A stretch of DNA of 64,000 nt. Source: Micromonospora thermarum (GTDB lineage: Bacteria > Actinomycetota > Actinomycetes > Mycobacteriales > Micromonosporaceae). Positions 1-8,628 of this stretch are shown here, in pieces. Under the pieces are notes generated by a model. It searched no databases, had not been told where the DNA came from, and was given only the letters and a program-made list of their open reading frames with translations. The position numbers and the translations under genes are program-made. The stretch spans positions 62,001-126,000 of the forward strand of contig NZ_JAATEO010000016.1 of the NCBI RefSeq assembly GCF_012034245.1. The letters run 5' to 3'. Numbering within the stretch: the stretch's first letter is position 1; each line of letters opens with the position of its first letter.

Positions 1-1118
1 TCGAAGGCTGTCGGATCGCCGGTGAGCGCGAGCGCGTGGGCGTCGGCGCGCGCCTCGACCCGCCGCGACATCAGCGCCTGCGCCGGCGCGGACAGCAGCC
101 CGGCCACCGTCACCAGGGCCACCAGCAACGGGAACGCCCGGGGTTGGGCGACCGAGTCGACGCCGGCCAGGCGCAGCAGCGGGCCGGAGGAGCCGAGCAG
201 GTAGAGCGCCACGACCGCCGCCGCCGCGCCCAGCGCGCCGGTGAGCGTGCCGGCCGCCACGTCCCGGTCCTTCGCGTGGCCCAGTTCGTGCGCCACCACG
301 GCCGTCACCTCGGCCGGGCTGGCCTCGCGCAGCAGCGTGTCGTACACGACGATCCGCCGGGTCGGGCCGAGCCCGGAGACGTACGCGTTGACCGCGCGGG
401 TGCGGCGGGACGCGTCGGCCACAAGCACGTCGCGGACCGGTACGCCGTCGCGGGCCGCCAGGTCCATCAGCTGGGTACGCAGCGGGCCCGGCTCCATCGG
501 GGTGAACCGGTTGAACACCGGCTCCACCAGCACCGGCAGCACGAACGACAGCAGCACGACCAGGCCGGCCGCCCCGGCCGCGCCGAGCGCCCACCACCAG
601 CGCGGCGCCAGCCGGATCACGCTGTAGAACCCGAGCAGGGCCACCGCGCCGATGACGGCGCTGACGGCGTACGACTTGAGCAGGTCGACCGACCAGCCGC
701 CCCAGCCGTTGGTGGCCAGCCCGTAGCGGGTCAGCACGGTGTGCCGCCAAGCGGCGAAGGGCAGGGTGACCAGGTCGGCGAGGAGCACCACGGCGAGCCC
801 GCCGAGCACCGCCTGCGCGGCCCAGTGCCCGCCGAAGGGGCGCCCGGCCAGCTCGACCAGGCGGCTGCCCAGCGGGGTGAGCCCGAGCGCGAGCGCCACC
901 AGCAGCCCGATCCCGAGGGCGGCCCAGCCGCCGGGCCGCAGCGCCGCGCGGAACTCACGACCCCGGGCGACCTGCTCGGCCGGCAGGTCCCGCAAAGCGG
1001 CGAGCTGGTCGGCGCGGGGAGCCGGCGGGCGCTGCCACGGGATGAGGACGGCGGCGACGACGGCCAGCGCCACGAGCAGCCCGGCCAGCGTGAGCACGGC
1101 CCAGCCGCGGGGGCTCAC
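1..1118 (-). CDS. M48 (Ste24-type) membrane zinc metalloprotease, C-terminus cut by window edge
   Basis: Integral-membrane zinc endopeptidase of the M48/Ste24 family, expected to degrade or process membrane-associated proteins. The zinc motif HELGH lies at residues 277-281 (bases 276-290, reverse strand), preceded by AVVA, as in the family. Several hydrophobic spans occur before it, including an N-terminal one (WAVLTLAGLLVALAVVAAV). I chose the GTG at 1118 because GGGAG sits 8 bases upstream; an ATG slightly further upstream runs into a stop after three codons. The reading frame leaves the window at base 1, so the second zinc-ligand region (a Glu in a downstream helix, around VEARADAHAL) is only partly present. 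The 220 bases upstream hold no gene. Confidence 0.85.
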   Translation of the reverse strand, partial: MSPRGWAVLTLAGLLVALAVVAAVLIPWQRPPAPRADQLAALRDLPAEQVARGREFRAALRPGGWAALGIGLLVALALGLTPLGSRLVELAGRPFGGHWAAQAVLGGLAVVLLADLVTLPFAAWRHTVLTRYGLATNGWGGWSVDLLKSYAVSAVIGAVALLGFYSVIRLAPRWWWALGAAGAAGLVVLLSFVLPVLVEPVFNRFTPMEPGPLRTQLMDLAARDGVPVRDVLVADASRRTRAVNAYVSGLGPTRRIVVYDTLLREASPAEVTAVVAHELGHAKDRDVAAGTLTGALGAAAAVVALYLLGSSGPLLRLAGVDSVAQPRAFPLLVALVTVAGLLSAPAQALMSRRVEARADAHALALTGDPTAF

Positions 1119-1338
1119 GCCGTCATCTCCCGCGTGCCGCCGGGGTGGCCGACGGCCATCGCGACGGGGCCCTCGTCGCCCGGGCGTACCCGATTCATGC
1201 CGCCGCTCCTCCCGTCGTGACCGCCCATCGTAGTGCCCTCGCAGTTCGCCACGGCGGCGTGTCCACGACCTGACCCGCGGCGTGGAAAGCCGGCGACGGG
1301 TGCCACGTGGATCACGTGACAGCCGTCAACGGTGTGGA

Positions 1339-2130
1339 TCAGCGGGAGGGGTCGCGGTTGTACAGCTTCCTGGCCCACAGGTAGCAGGCGACGGTGATGA
1401 CGACGCTCCAGGCGATGGCGAGCCCGGCGCTGTTGCCGATGCCGGTGCCCAGGAGCAGGCCGCGGAGCGTTTCCATGACCGGGGTGAAGGGCTGGTACTC
1501 GGCGAACCAGCGCACCGCGGCCGGCATGGAGTCGGTGGGGACGAACCCGCTGCCGAGGAACGGCAGGAGGATCAGCGGCATGGGGAGGTTGCTCGCCGTC
1601 TCGACGGTCTTGCTGACCAGGCCACAGGCGACCGAGAACCAGATGACCGCGAAGGTGATCGCGGCGAGGATGCCGAGGGCGGCGAGCCATTCGATCGGGG
1701 TGGCCGTGGGTCGGAAGCCCACGAGCAGGGCCACCCCGGTGACGACCAGCAGTGCGAGCAGGGTCTGGATCATGCTGCCGACGACGTGGCCGGTCAGCAC
1801 GGCGGGCCGGAAGATCGCCATGGTCCGGAAGCGGGCGATGATGCCCTCGGTCATGTCCATCGCGACGGAGATCGCCGTGCCCTGGACGACGCCGGCGATG
1901 GTGATCAGGAGGACGCCGGGGGTGATGTAGTTGGCGTAGTCCGCTCGGCCGCCGGAGACGCCGCCGAGCCCGGCGCCCATGGTGCCGCCGAAGACGTAGA
2001 CGAACAGCAGCAGCAGGACGACCGGCATGCCGATGAGCATCAGCGTCATCGACGGGTAACGCTGCATGCGTCGCAGGTTGCGCCGCAGCATGGTGGTCGA
2101 GTCGCGTACGGCGTAGGTGGCGGAGCTCAT
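1339..2130 (-). CDS. ABC-2 type exporter permease, DrrB-like
   Basis: Membrane subunit of a DrrAB-type multidrug/antibiotic exporter, 263 residues. A short cytoplasmic N-terminus (LRRNLRRMQRYPSM) is followed by about six hydrophobic segments, the layout of ABC-2 permeases. Its ATG overlaps the stop codon of the ATPase gene by four bases (ATGA), so the two subunits are translationally coupled. It is the last gene of the cassette that begins with the ribbon-helix-helix gene at 4538. The substrate cannot be inferred from sequence. Confidence 0.88.
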   Translation of the reverse strand: MSSATYAVRDSTTMLRRNLRRMQRYPSMTLMLIGMPVVLLLLFVYVFGGTMGAGLGGVSGGRADYANYITPGVLLITIAGVVQGTAISVAMDMTEGIIARFRTMAIFRPAVLTGHVVGSMIQTLLALLVVTGVALLVGFRPTATPIEWLAALGILAAITFAVIWFSVACGLVSKTVETASNLPMPLILLPFLGSGFVPTDSMPAAVRWFAEYQPFTPVMETLRGLLLGTGIGNSAGLAIAWSVVITVACYLWARKLYNRDPSR

Positions 2131-3080
2131 CGCACGGTTGCCCTTTCCTTGTGGGGTTGCCCGGTGAGGGTGAGGAAGACGTCGTCGAGGTCCGGCGTGT
2201 GCACCGACAGTTCCTCGACCTCGATCGAGGCGTCGTCGAGCCGGCCGAGCAGGGTCCGCAGCGACCGGACCCGACCGTCGTTCGGGATCCGCAGCGTGAG
2301 CGCGTCGTCGTCGCGTGACCCGTCGCCGAACATGCGGGCGGCCAGGTCGAGGCCGGTGGGGTCGGTGAACCGCAGCTGGACGTGACCACCGGGAATGCGG
2401 CGCTTGAGCTCGTCGGGGGTGCCTTCGGCGACCAGGCGCCCGTGGTCGAGCAGCGCGATCCGGTCGGCGAGCTGGTCGGCCTCCTCCAGGTACTGCGTGG
2501 TGAGGAAGATGGTCACCCCACCGCCCACGAGGTCACGGATGACCTGCCACATGGTGCGGCGGCTGCGCGGGTCGAGGCCGCTGGTCGGCTCGTCGAGGAA
2601 GATGACGCGCGGGCTACCGACCAGGGTCATGGCGAGGTCGAGGCGGCGGCGCATGCCGCCGGAGTAGGTCACCACCGGCTTGCGGGCGGCCTCGACCAGG
2701 TCGAACCGGTCGAGCAGTTCGGCGACGCGTCGCCGCCCGGCGGCCCGGTCCAGGTGGCGCAGGTCCGCCATCAGCTTCAGGTTCTCCTCGCCGGTCAGCA
2801 GGTTGTCCACCGCGGAGAACTGCCCGGTGACGCCGATCGCGTCGCGTACGGCGTCGGGGTCGCGGGCCGGGTCCCGCCCGTCGATCCGGATGTCGCCGGC
2901 GTCGGCGTCGATCAGGGTGGAGAGGATCTGGACGGTGGTGGTCTTGCCGGCGCCGTTGGGGCCCAGCAGCGCGAAGATCGTTCCGGCCGGCACCTCCAGG
3001 TCGATGCCGTCGAGTACGAGCTTCTTGCCGTACGCCTTGCGCAGGCCGGTGACCCTGATCGCCGGGTGTGGTGTGGACAC
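2127..3080 (-). CDS. ABC exporter ATP-binding protein, DrrA-like
   Basis: Cytoplasmic ATPase that powers the adjacent DrrB-like permease, 317 residues. Walker A GPNGAGKTT is at residues 40-48, the signature SGGMRRRLDLA near 140, and Walker B with the catalytic Glu (FLDEPTSGLD) near 160. The C-terminal extension of roughly 80 residues after the ATPase core is typical of the daunorubicin-resistance (DrrA) subfamily. The start is GTG at 3080 with a strong Shine-Dalgarno (GGAGGA) about 8 bases upstream. The gene lies 25 bases after the DUF4097 gene, supporting one operon. Confidence 0.9.
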   Translation of the reverse strand: MSTPHPAIRVTGLRKAYGKKLVLDGIDLEVPAGTIFALLGPNGAGKTTTVQILSTLIDADAGDIRIDGRDPARDPDAVRDAIGVTGQFSAVDNLLTGEENLKLMADLRHLDRAAGRRRVAELLDRFDLVEAARKPVVTYSGGMRRRLDLAMTLVGSPRVIFLDEPTSGLDPRSRRTMWQVIRDLVGGGVTIFLTTQYLEEADQLADRIALLDHGRLVAEGTPDELKRRIPGGHVQLRFTDPTGLDLAARMFGDGSRDDDALTLRIPNDGRVRSLRTLLGRLDDASIEVEELSVHTPDLDDVFLTLTGQPHKERATVR

Positions 3081-3105
3081 GGGATCTCCTCCAGGTAGCT
3101 ACAGG

Positions 3106-3954
3106 TCAGGCGCGGCGGATGAGGATGTCGCCGGCGTAGGTGCGGGCCCGCACCTCGACGGTCTGGTCGGTGCTGTCCGGCCCCGGGGTGGTGGCGAGTT
3201 CGTTCCGGACGCGCCCGGCGGAGGTCTTGAGGTCGAGCCAGGCGGCCGTGCCGGCGCTGATGCCGACCTCCAGGGAGCCGGCCGCGGACTCGACCGTCAC
3301 CGCGCCGCGGGTGACCTCGCCGATCCGTACGCCGCCGCTGGCGGTCTTCGCGGTGACGCCGGCGTGGGCCCGGTCCACGGTGACGTTGCCGTTCGCCGCG
3401 TTGACCCGCAGGTCGCCGGTGGCCTCCCCGATCCAGGTGTCGCCGTTGGAGTTCTTCACCCTTGCCGGTCCGGCGATCCGGCCGACGCGGACGACGCCGC
3501 TGCCGGTGGTGACCTCGGCACCCCCGTCGACGTGGTCGACGATGACGTCCCCGAAGCCGCTGCTCGCGTTCAGCTGGCCGGCCTCGTCGAGTCGGATCGG
3601 TCCGTGGCCGCTCCTGAGCCGGCAGTCGCCGAGCCGGCCCTCGCAGTGAAGCTCCCCCATCCCGGTGTCGGCCTGCACCTGGGAGCCCGACGGCAGTTCG
3701 ATCGTGACGTCCACCCCACCGGTCCGGGTGAACAGGGAGCTGAGCTGCTTCGGCACCCTGACCGTGAGCGTGCCGTCGGCGTACTCGACGCGGGTCTGTT
3801 CGGCGACCTTCAGGTCCGCCTTGCTGGACCCGTCCATGGGTCGCACGTCGACGGTGGTGTCGCTGCGGTCGCTGGCGCTGATCCGTACGTTGCCGACGAC
3901 GAAGCTGAGGCTGACCGAGGCGGAAATCGGGTTGGGAGTGTCAAAGGTTGGCAT
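3106..3954 (-). CDS. DUF4097-family beta-strand repeat protein
   Basis: A 282-residue protein made almost wholly of short beta strands with a repeating pattern (TASGGVRIGEVTRG, SAAGSLEVG, ANGNVTVDRA), typical of the DUF4097 right-handed beta-helix or adhesin-like fold. No signal peptide or membrane segment is visible, so it is probably cytoplasmic. It sits between a ribbon-helix-helix gene and a DrrAB-type exporter, 65 bases and 25 bases away. DUF4097 proteins are often found next to small DNA-binding proteins and ABC exporters, but their biochemical role is unknown; a structural or sensory role for the exporter is inference. Confidence 0.85.
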   Translation of the reverse strand: MPTFDTPNPISASVSLSFVVGNVRISASDRSDTTVDVRPMDGSSKADLKVAEQTRVEYADGTLTVRVPKQLSSLFTRTGGVDVTIELPSGSQVQADTGMGELHCEGRLGDCRLRSGHGPIRLDEAGQLNASSGFGDVIVDHVDGGAEVTTGSGVVRVGRIAGPARVKNSNGDTWIGEATGDLRVNAANGNVTVDRAHAGVTAKTASGGVRIGEVTRGAVTVESAAGSLEVGISAGTAAWLDLKTSAGRVRNELATTPGPDSTDQTVEVRARTYAGDILIRRA

Positions 3955-4019
3955 CGCTGATCCCCAATGGTGAGTGGCTACGGGATGGCCGGCCGGCTGG
4001 TCGAGGTTCCGCTGACGGG

Positions 4020-4538
4020 TCAGCGCACCCAGCCGGTGAAGCGCTGGCCGGAGCTGGCGGCGGGGCCGCTGACGGTGGGGCCGCTGCCCAGCGCGGCGCC
4101 GGCAGCCCGGACGAGCCAGGAGTTGACCGACAGCCGCTCGCGGGCGGCGGCTTCCTCGACCCGCGCCTTGAGGTCGTCCGGGAGGCGGAGGTTGATGCGA
4201 GCGGTGCCGCCCTTGTCGCCGGCGGACGACACGGGCTCGTCGATCGCCGCCGCGGGGACGGTCGGTGTCTGGTCGACGGCTACCGGCCGCTCAGTGGCCG
4301 CAGGGGTCACGACGAAGTCCGGGTCCCGCCCGTTGAGGCGCAGGTGGACCGAGCCGGGGGCCAGGTCACGGGTGATCTCGGTGGTGGCTGCCGAGAGCGC
4401 CTCGAGCAGGGTGAGCCGGATCGCCGACTCGAGGGGCGCGGTGAGGCGCTCGGCGAGCTCCCGCGCCTCGTCTCCGCCGGCCGCGGCAGCGACCGCCAAT
4501 TCCCGTCGAAGCAGCTCGACATACGGCGTGAGGTTCAT
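4020..4538 (-). CDS. Ribbon-helix-helix (HicB/Arc-like) DNA-binding protein
   Basis: A 172-residue protein with a C-terminal ribbon-helix-helix motif: strand RINLRLPDDLKARV, then helices ARERLSVNSWLVRAA. This is the pattern called 'HicB-family antitoxin' in actinobacteria. The N-terminal part (ELLRRELAVAAAAGG onward) is helical. No HicA-type toxin is adjacent; instead it heads the DUF4097-DrrAB cassette, so an operon repressor role is likely. I chose the ATG at 4538 although in-frame upstream codons exist, because the conserved-looking protein begins MNLTPYVELLRRE and the start lies within the 10-bp operator-like repeats (4537-4568). No Shine-Dalgarno is visible, so the message may be leaderless. 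Confidence 0.75.
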   Translation of the reverse strand: MNLTPYVELLRRELAVAAAAGGDEARELAERLTAPLESAIRLTLLEALSAATTEITRDLAPGSVHLRLNGRDPDFVVTPAATERPVAVDQTPTVPAAAIDEPVSSAGDKGGTARINLRLPDDLKARVEEAAARERLSVNSWLVRAAGAALGSGPTVSGPAASSGQRFTGWVR

Positions 4539-4568
4539 GGTGCCATGATGGCACCATGATGGCACCAT
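4537..4568. promoter_or_regulatory. Iterated ATGGCACCAT operator-like repeat over the start codon
   Basis: An inverted repeat ATGGTGCCAT-G-ATGGCACCAT (10-bp perfect arms, one-base spacer, 4537-4557) is followed after one base by a further direct copy of ATGGCACCAT (4559-4568). A degraded copy (GGTGCCAT) recurs at 4593-4600. The array covers the start codon of the ribbon-helix-helix gene. Ribbon-helix-helix repressors bind short iterated half-sites, so autoregulation at this array is a reasonable inference. Confidence 0.55.
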
Positions 4569-4704
4569 GGGCAAGCCATCTTGGCTCTGCACGGTGCCAT
4601 GAGGGTGACGCGTTGATGCCATAGCTGGCCTGAGCAGGGGCGACGGAAGGGCACCAGCACTCGCGTCGGCGAACTGCGCGCGCCGGCGGGGTGGGACGAA
4701 CGCG

Positions 4705-4917
4705 TCAGGCCACCCGGCGGCGGCGAGTGCGGGAACGACCGGCGGGGGGCCCGGGCAGCACCTCCACCTCGAACCCGGCCCGGGCGAACACCTCGATGGC
4801 CCGGGCCTCGGCGGAGCCGAGCCCCGCCGTCGGGGACGCCTCGTCGAACAGGGCCGTCACCAGGCAGCCGGAGCAGCCGTCGCCCCGGATCCCGCACCGG
4901 TCACACTCGATCAGCAT
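4705..4917 (-). CDS. Small cysteine-rich hypothetical protein
   Basis: A 70-residue protein with four closely spaced cysteines near its N-terminus (CDRCGIRGDGCSGC, residues 5-18), a possible metal-binding knuckle, followed by a helix-strand segment (ARAIEVFARAGFEVEVLPG) and a basic tail. I cannot name the family. The ATG at 4917 is preceded by GGAGGCGGAG, a good ribosome site. It lies downstream of the NYN-domain gene on the same strand, with about 200 bases between them in which I see no gene. Confidence 0.6.
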   Translation of the reverse strand: MLIECDRCGIRGDGCSGCLVTALFDEASPTAGLGSAEARAIEVFARAGFEVEVLPGPPAGRSRTRRRRVA

Positions 4918-5123
4918 CTCCGCCTCCTGATGCGCTGGTGGCGGCCCTGCGCCGTCGTCGCCGCCTGACCACCGTCCGTCACATCGACGCTAGGCGCGGG
5001 GTACGACAGAAACCGGACAAGCGGCGGCCATCGGGGAGATCCTGGAAGGAAACGGCCCCTGGCCGGGAACCGACTCGCCCCGGATCCCGCGGCCGACGCG
5101 ACGGCTGTCGGCGCAGGAGCCGG

Positions 5124-6572
5124 TCAGGAGCGGGCGAGGCGGCGCAGCAGCGCGTCGGCACCGAGCGGGTACGCGCCGTGCCTGCGGACCCCGTCGGCCA
5201 CCTCGCGGTCCGAGGAGACCACCACCACCGGCCGGCCCGGCGGCTCCGCCCGGACCAGGCGCCGGATCAGCTCGTCGGCGGTCTCCCCCTTGCGGGAGAA
5301 GAGCACGCGTACGCCGCGCGGGCTCGGCGGCAGGCCATGCATCCGCTCCGCGCCGTCGAAGACGACCGTCACCTCGTCACCGGTCTGCGCGGCGATGCCG
5401 CCGAGACCGGTGATGAGCCGCTTGCGCTGCTGCTCCAGCGACATCTCGCCGAAACCGCGCTTGGTGACGTTGTAACCGTCGACCACCAGGTGCGCCCGGG
5501 GCAGGCCGAGCAGCTGGTCCAGCCGGGCCGGGTCGTCGGTGTCCCGGGCGCGGGCCGCCGTGCCGGCCGCCGTGGTGCCGGACTGGTCGGCGAAGGCGTC
5601 GGCGACGAAGTCGGCGGGCAGCTTGTCCACCGGTTCCAGCGCCAGCTCCCGCCGCAGCCCGACGGCGGCCTGGCCGATCGTCTCCAGCAGCAGCCACAGC
5701 CGGGCGTCGTCGACCGACCGGGCCTCCTTCGCGCTGGCCCGCGCGACCCCCGCCGCGGCCTCCGCCTCGGCCAGTCGCGCCCGGGCCCGGCGCAGCTCGG
5801 CGTCGGCGTCGGCCGCCGCCCGGGCCGCCCGGCCGCGCTCGGTGGCGAGCAGCTCGGCCGCCTTCCGTTCCCGGGCCTGCGTCTCGCGCAGCGACCGGGC
5901 GAGCTGCCGCGCCTCCTCGCGGATCTGCCCCAGCTCCTCCCGGACCCGGGCCAGCTCGTCGCGGAGCTTCTCCGCCTCGACCCGGGCCACCGCCCGGTCG
6001 TGCTCGGCGCGGGTGGCCCGCTGTTCGGCTTCCCGGACCAGCTCGGCCACGACCGCGCTGTCCGCCTCGGCGCGCACCGCCGCCCCGCTGGCCTCGACCA
6101 GCTCCCGCCAGCCGCTCGGACGCGCGAGGTACGCCAGTGCCGCCACCTCCACCGGGTCGGCGGCGGCCGGCGCGGTGCCCTCGACCACGGCCGCGCCGAG
6201 GTCGCCGGCGTCGGCGAGCACCCGGGCGGTGACCCGCTGGCGGAACAGCGGGTCGCCGGTGAGCTGGGCCGCGATCGCCGGCGCGCCGAGGCGCGCGCGG
6301 CGGTTGGGGGCGAACTTCGCCACCCGCCGCAGCGGGACCGGCACCTCGTCGGCCGGCAGGCCGGGCAGGACGGCGGCGGCCAGGGTCACGATCCGCTGGC
6401 GGACCGGCTCGGGCAGCACCGGCTCGGGCTCCGGACCGCCGTCGTCGGCGGTGGCGCCGGCCGCGACGGGGTCGTCGAGGGCGCCCCCCGTACCCTCGAC
6501 GCCCGCGTCGGGCGCGGCGGCGACCGGTTCCTCCGCGGGGAGGTGGTCGTCGTACGGCTCGGCGAGGGGCAT
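5124..6572 (-). CDS. NYN-domain (YacP-type) RNA-binding/nuclease protein with coiled coil
   Basis: 482 residues. The C-terminal ~150 residues are a NYN/YacP domain: LVVDGYNVTKRG carries the first acidic residue of the PIN-like fold, VTVVFDGAERMHG the second, and VVVVSSDREVADGVR the third. The middle (about residues 190-300) is a long charged coiled coil rich in Ala, Glu and Arg, and the N-terminus is Pro/Ala-rich. Such proteins are predicted RNA-processing nucleases acting on ribosomal or transfer RNA. The gene stands divergently from the nuclease gene at 6742. Confidence 0.82.
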   Translation of the reverse strand: MPLAEPYDDHLPAEEPVAAAPDAGVEGTGGALDDPVAAGATADDGGPEPEPVLPEPVRQRIVTLAAAVLPGLPADEVPVPLRRVAKFAPNRRARLGAPAIAAQLTGDPLFRQRVTARVLADAGDLGAAVVEGTAPAAADPVEVAALAYLARPSGWRELVEASGAAVRAEADSAVVAELVREAEQRATRAEHDRAVARVEAEKLRDELARVREELGQIREEARQLARSLRETQARERKAAELLATERGRAARAAADADAELRRARARLAEAEAAAGVARASAKEARSVDDARLWLLLETIGQAAVGLRRELALEPVDKLPADFVADAFADQSGTTAAGTAARARDTDDPARLDQLLGLPRAHLVVDGYNVTKRGFGEMSLEQQRKRLITGLGGIAAQTGDEVTVVFDGAERMHGLPPSPRGVRVLFSRKGETADELIRRLVRAEPPGRPVVVVSSDREVADGVRRHGAYPLGADALLRRLARS

Positions 6573-6727
6573 GGGCCAAGTCTCCCACCGCGAGCGGGCC
6601 TACCGCCCATCGAGTGAGCCGATCTCTCGTTGCGGCGGATTTCCCGAGCGTCCAACGGCGCTCCCGGGCATTTCGGGACGACCGTGGCCGGTGGGGGCGG
6701 TGGGGCGCGAGTGTCGGACCGGGCCGC

Positions 6728-6733
6728 TAGCGT
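6728..6733 (+). promoter_or_regulatory. Candidate -10 box (TAGCGT) for the nuclease gene
   Basis: TAGCGT matches the actinobacterial TANNNT -10 pattern and lies 14 bases before the ATG at 6742, so the transcript would be leaderless or nearly so. No clear -35 is seen. Confidence 0.35.
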
Positions 6734-6741
6734 GCCGGCCG

Positions 6742-8499
6742 ATGGCACAACAGGAGTATGTCCAGGAGTCGCTCGCCGGTCTCGACCCGACCGTGGGCGG
6801 CGTCGACCCGGAGCTGCCGCTCCACGCGACCACGTTCGTCGTGGTCGACCTGGAGACCACCGGCGGCGCACCGGACGGCGGCGGGATCACCGAGATCGGC
6901 GCGGTGAAGGTCCGCGGCGGCGAGGAGCTGGGCGTGCTCGCCACCCTCGTCAACCCCGGCGTGCCGATCCCGCCCTTCATCACCGTGCTCACCGGCATCA
7001 CGCAGGCGATGCTGCTGCCGGCCCCGCCGATCGAGCAGGTCCTGCCGAGCTTCCTGGAGTTCCTCTCCACCGACGCGGTCCTGGTCGCCCACAACGCCCC
7101 GTACGACGTGGGTTTCCTCAAGGCCGCCTGCGCCGCGCACGGCTACCGGTGGCCCAACCCCCGCGTGCTGGACACGGCCGCGCTGGCCCGGCGGGTGCTG
7201 ACCCGGGACGAGGTGCCCAACCGCAAACTCGGCACCCTGGCGGCGTACTTCCGCACGGCCACCCAGCCGACGCACCGCGCGCTGGACGACGCGAAGGCCA
7301 CCGTCGACGTGCTGCACGGGCTGATCGCCCGCCTGGGCGGGCACCGGGTGCACACGATCGGCGACGCGATCGAGTTCGCGCGTGCGGTCACGCCGACCCA
7401 GCGCCGCAAGCGGCACCTCGCCGAGGGGCTGCCCAAGGCCCCGGGCGTCTACATCTTCCGGGCCGCCGACGACCGCCCGCTCTACGTCGGCACCTCGATC
7501 GACATCGCCACCCGGGTCCGCAGCTACTTCACCGCGGCGGAGAAGCGGGCCCGCATCTCGGAGATGCTCGCCGCCGCCGAGCGGGTGGAGGCGGTGGAGT
7601 GCGCCCACTCGCTGGAGGCGGAGGTGCGGGAGCTGCGGCTGATCGGCGCGCACGCCCCGCCGTACAACCGGCGGTCGAAGTTCCCGGAGCGGGTGGTCTG
7701 GCTGAAGCTCACCGACGAGCCGTACCCCCGGTTGTCGGTGGTCCGCGACCTCGCTCCCGGCGACGAGGCCTACCTCGGGCCGTTCACCTCCCGCCGGGCC
7801 GCGGAGCTGGCCGCGGCGGGCTTCCACGACGCCGTGCCGCTGCGGCAGTGCACGCACCGGCTCTCGCTGCGGACCGTGACGCCGGCCTGCGCGTTGGCCG
7901 AGCTCGGCCGGTGCGCGGCGCCCTGCGAGCACCGGATCACCCCCGAGGAGTACGCGGCCCGCGCGGCCACGCCGTTCCGCACCGCCACCGCCAGCGACCC
8001 GCAGGTGGTGGTGGACGCCCTGCTCGCCCGGATCGAGGTGCTCTCCGGGAGCCAGCGCTACGAGGAGGCCGCCGTGGTGCGGTCCCGGCTGGCCGCGGTG
8101 CTGCACGCCGCCGTGCGCATGCAGCGGCTCGCCGCGCTCACCGGGATCGCCGAGCTGGCCGCCGCCCGGCCGGCCGCGCGCGGGGGCTGGGAGCTGGCGC
8201 TGGTCCGGCACGGGCGGCTCGCCGGCGCCGGCGTGTCACCGCCCGGCGTCCATCCACGACCGACGATCGCCGCGATCCGGGCCACCGCGGAGACCGTCCT
8301 GCCCGGCCACGGGCCGGTCCCCCGCGCCTCCGCCGAGGAGACCGAACGCATCCTGTCCTGGTTGGAGCGTCCGGAGACCCGGCTGGTCGAGATCTCCTCC
8401 GGCTGGGCGTCCCCGGTGGCCGGTGCGGGCCGCTTCCGCGACCTGCTGGCCAAGGCCGAGGGCGCGGCGTCCCACCAACTCTCGACCGAAAGCTCATGA
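6742..8499 (+). CDS. DEDDh 3'-5' exonuclease fused to a UvrC-like GIY-YIG endonuclease
   Basis: 585 residues with two nuclease modules. The N-terminal DEDDh exonuclease (about 30-200) shows VVVDLETTGG (motif I), AHNAPYDVGFL (II) and HRALDDAKATVDVL (III). It is followed by a GIY-YIG domain (about 230-310): GVYIF and LYVGTSIDIATRV, with Val in place of the central Ile in both signature triplets, as in UvrC/Cho proteins. Then come a Cys-containing UvrC-like segment (LRQCTHRL, RCAAPC) and a UVR helix (SQRYEEAAVVRSRLAAV). This arrangement is known from actinobacteria (M. tuberculosis Rv2191) and suggests a role in DNA repair. The helix-hairpin-helix part of UvrC is missing. Confidence 0.9.
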   Translation: MAQQEYVQESLAGLDPTVGGVDPELPLHATTFVVVDLETTGGAPDGGGITEIGAVKVRGGEELGVLATLVNPGVPIPPFITVLTGITQAMLLPAPPIEQVLPSFLEFLSTDAVLVAHNAPYDVGFLKAACAAHGYRWPNPRVLDTAALARRVLTRDEVPNRKLGTLAAYFRTATQPTHRALDDAKATVDVLHGLIARLGGHRVHTIGDAIEFARAVTPTQRRKRHLAEGLPKAPGVYIFRAADDRPLYVGTSIDIATRVRSYFTAAEKRARISEMLAAAERVEAVECAHSLEAEVRELRLIGAHAPPYNRRSKFPERVVWLKLTDEPYPRLSVVRDLAPGDEAYLGPFTSRRAAELAAAGFHDAVPLRQCTHRLSLRTVTPACALAELGRCAAPCEHRITPEEYAARAATPFRTATASDPQVVVDALLARIEVLSGSQRYEEAAVVRSRLAAVLHAAVRMQRLAALTGIAELAAARPAARGGWELALVRHGRLAGAGVSPPGVHPRPTIAAIRATAETVLPGHGPVPRASAEETERILSWLERPETRLVEISSGWASPVAGAGRFRDLLAKAEGAASHQLSTESS

Positions 8500-8628
8500 C
8501 CAAGTGACCGATCGGACGACGTCGACTCCCTTACGCTGTTAAGGAAGTGCAGTCCTGCCCGTTTCGTGGGCCTGCTCCCGGTTGCCGGGGTCCGGCGGCC
8601 GTGGGGCCGGGGTGAGGAGGTGTCCCAC

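Noticed and set aside
36-1220. Long plus-strand frame opposite the M48 protease
   Set aside because: The minus strand has the HELGH motif and membrane helices in a matching frame; the plus product is low-complexity.
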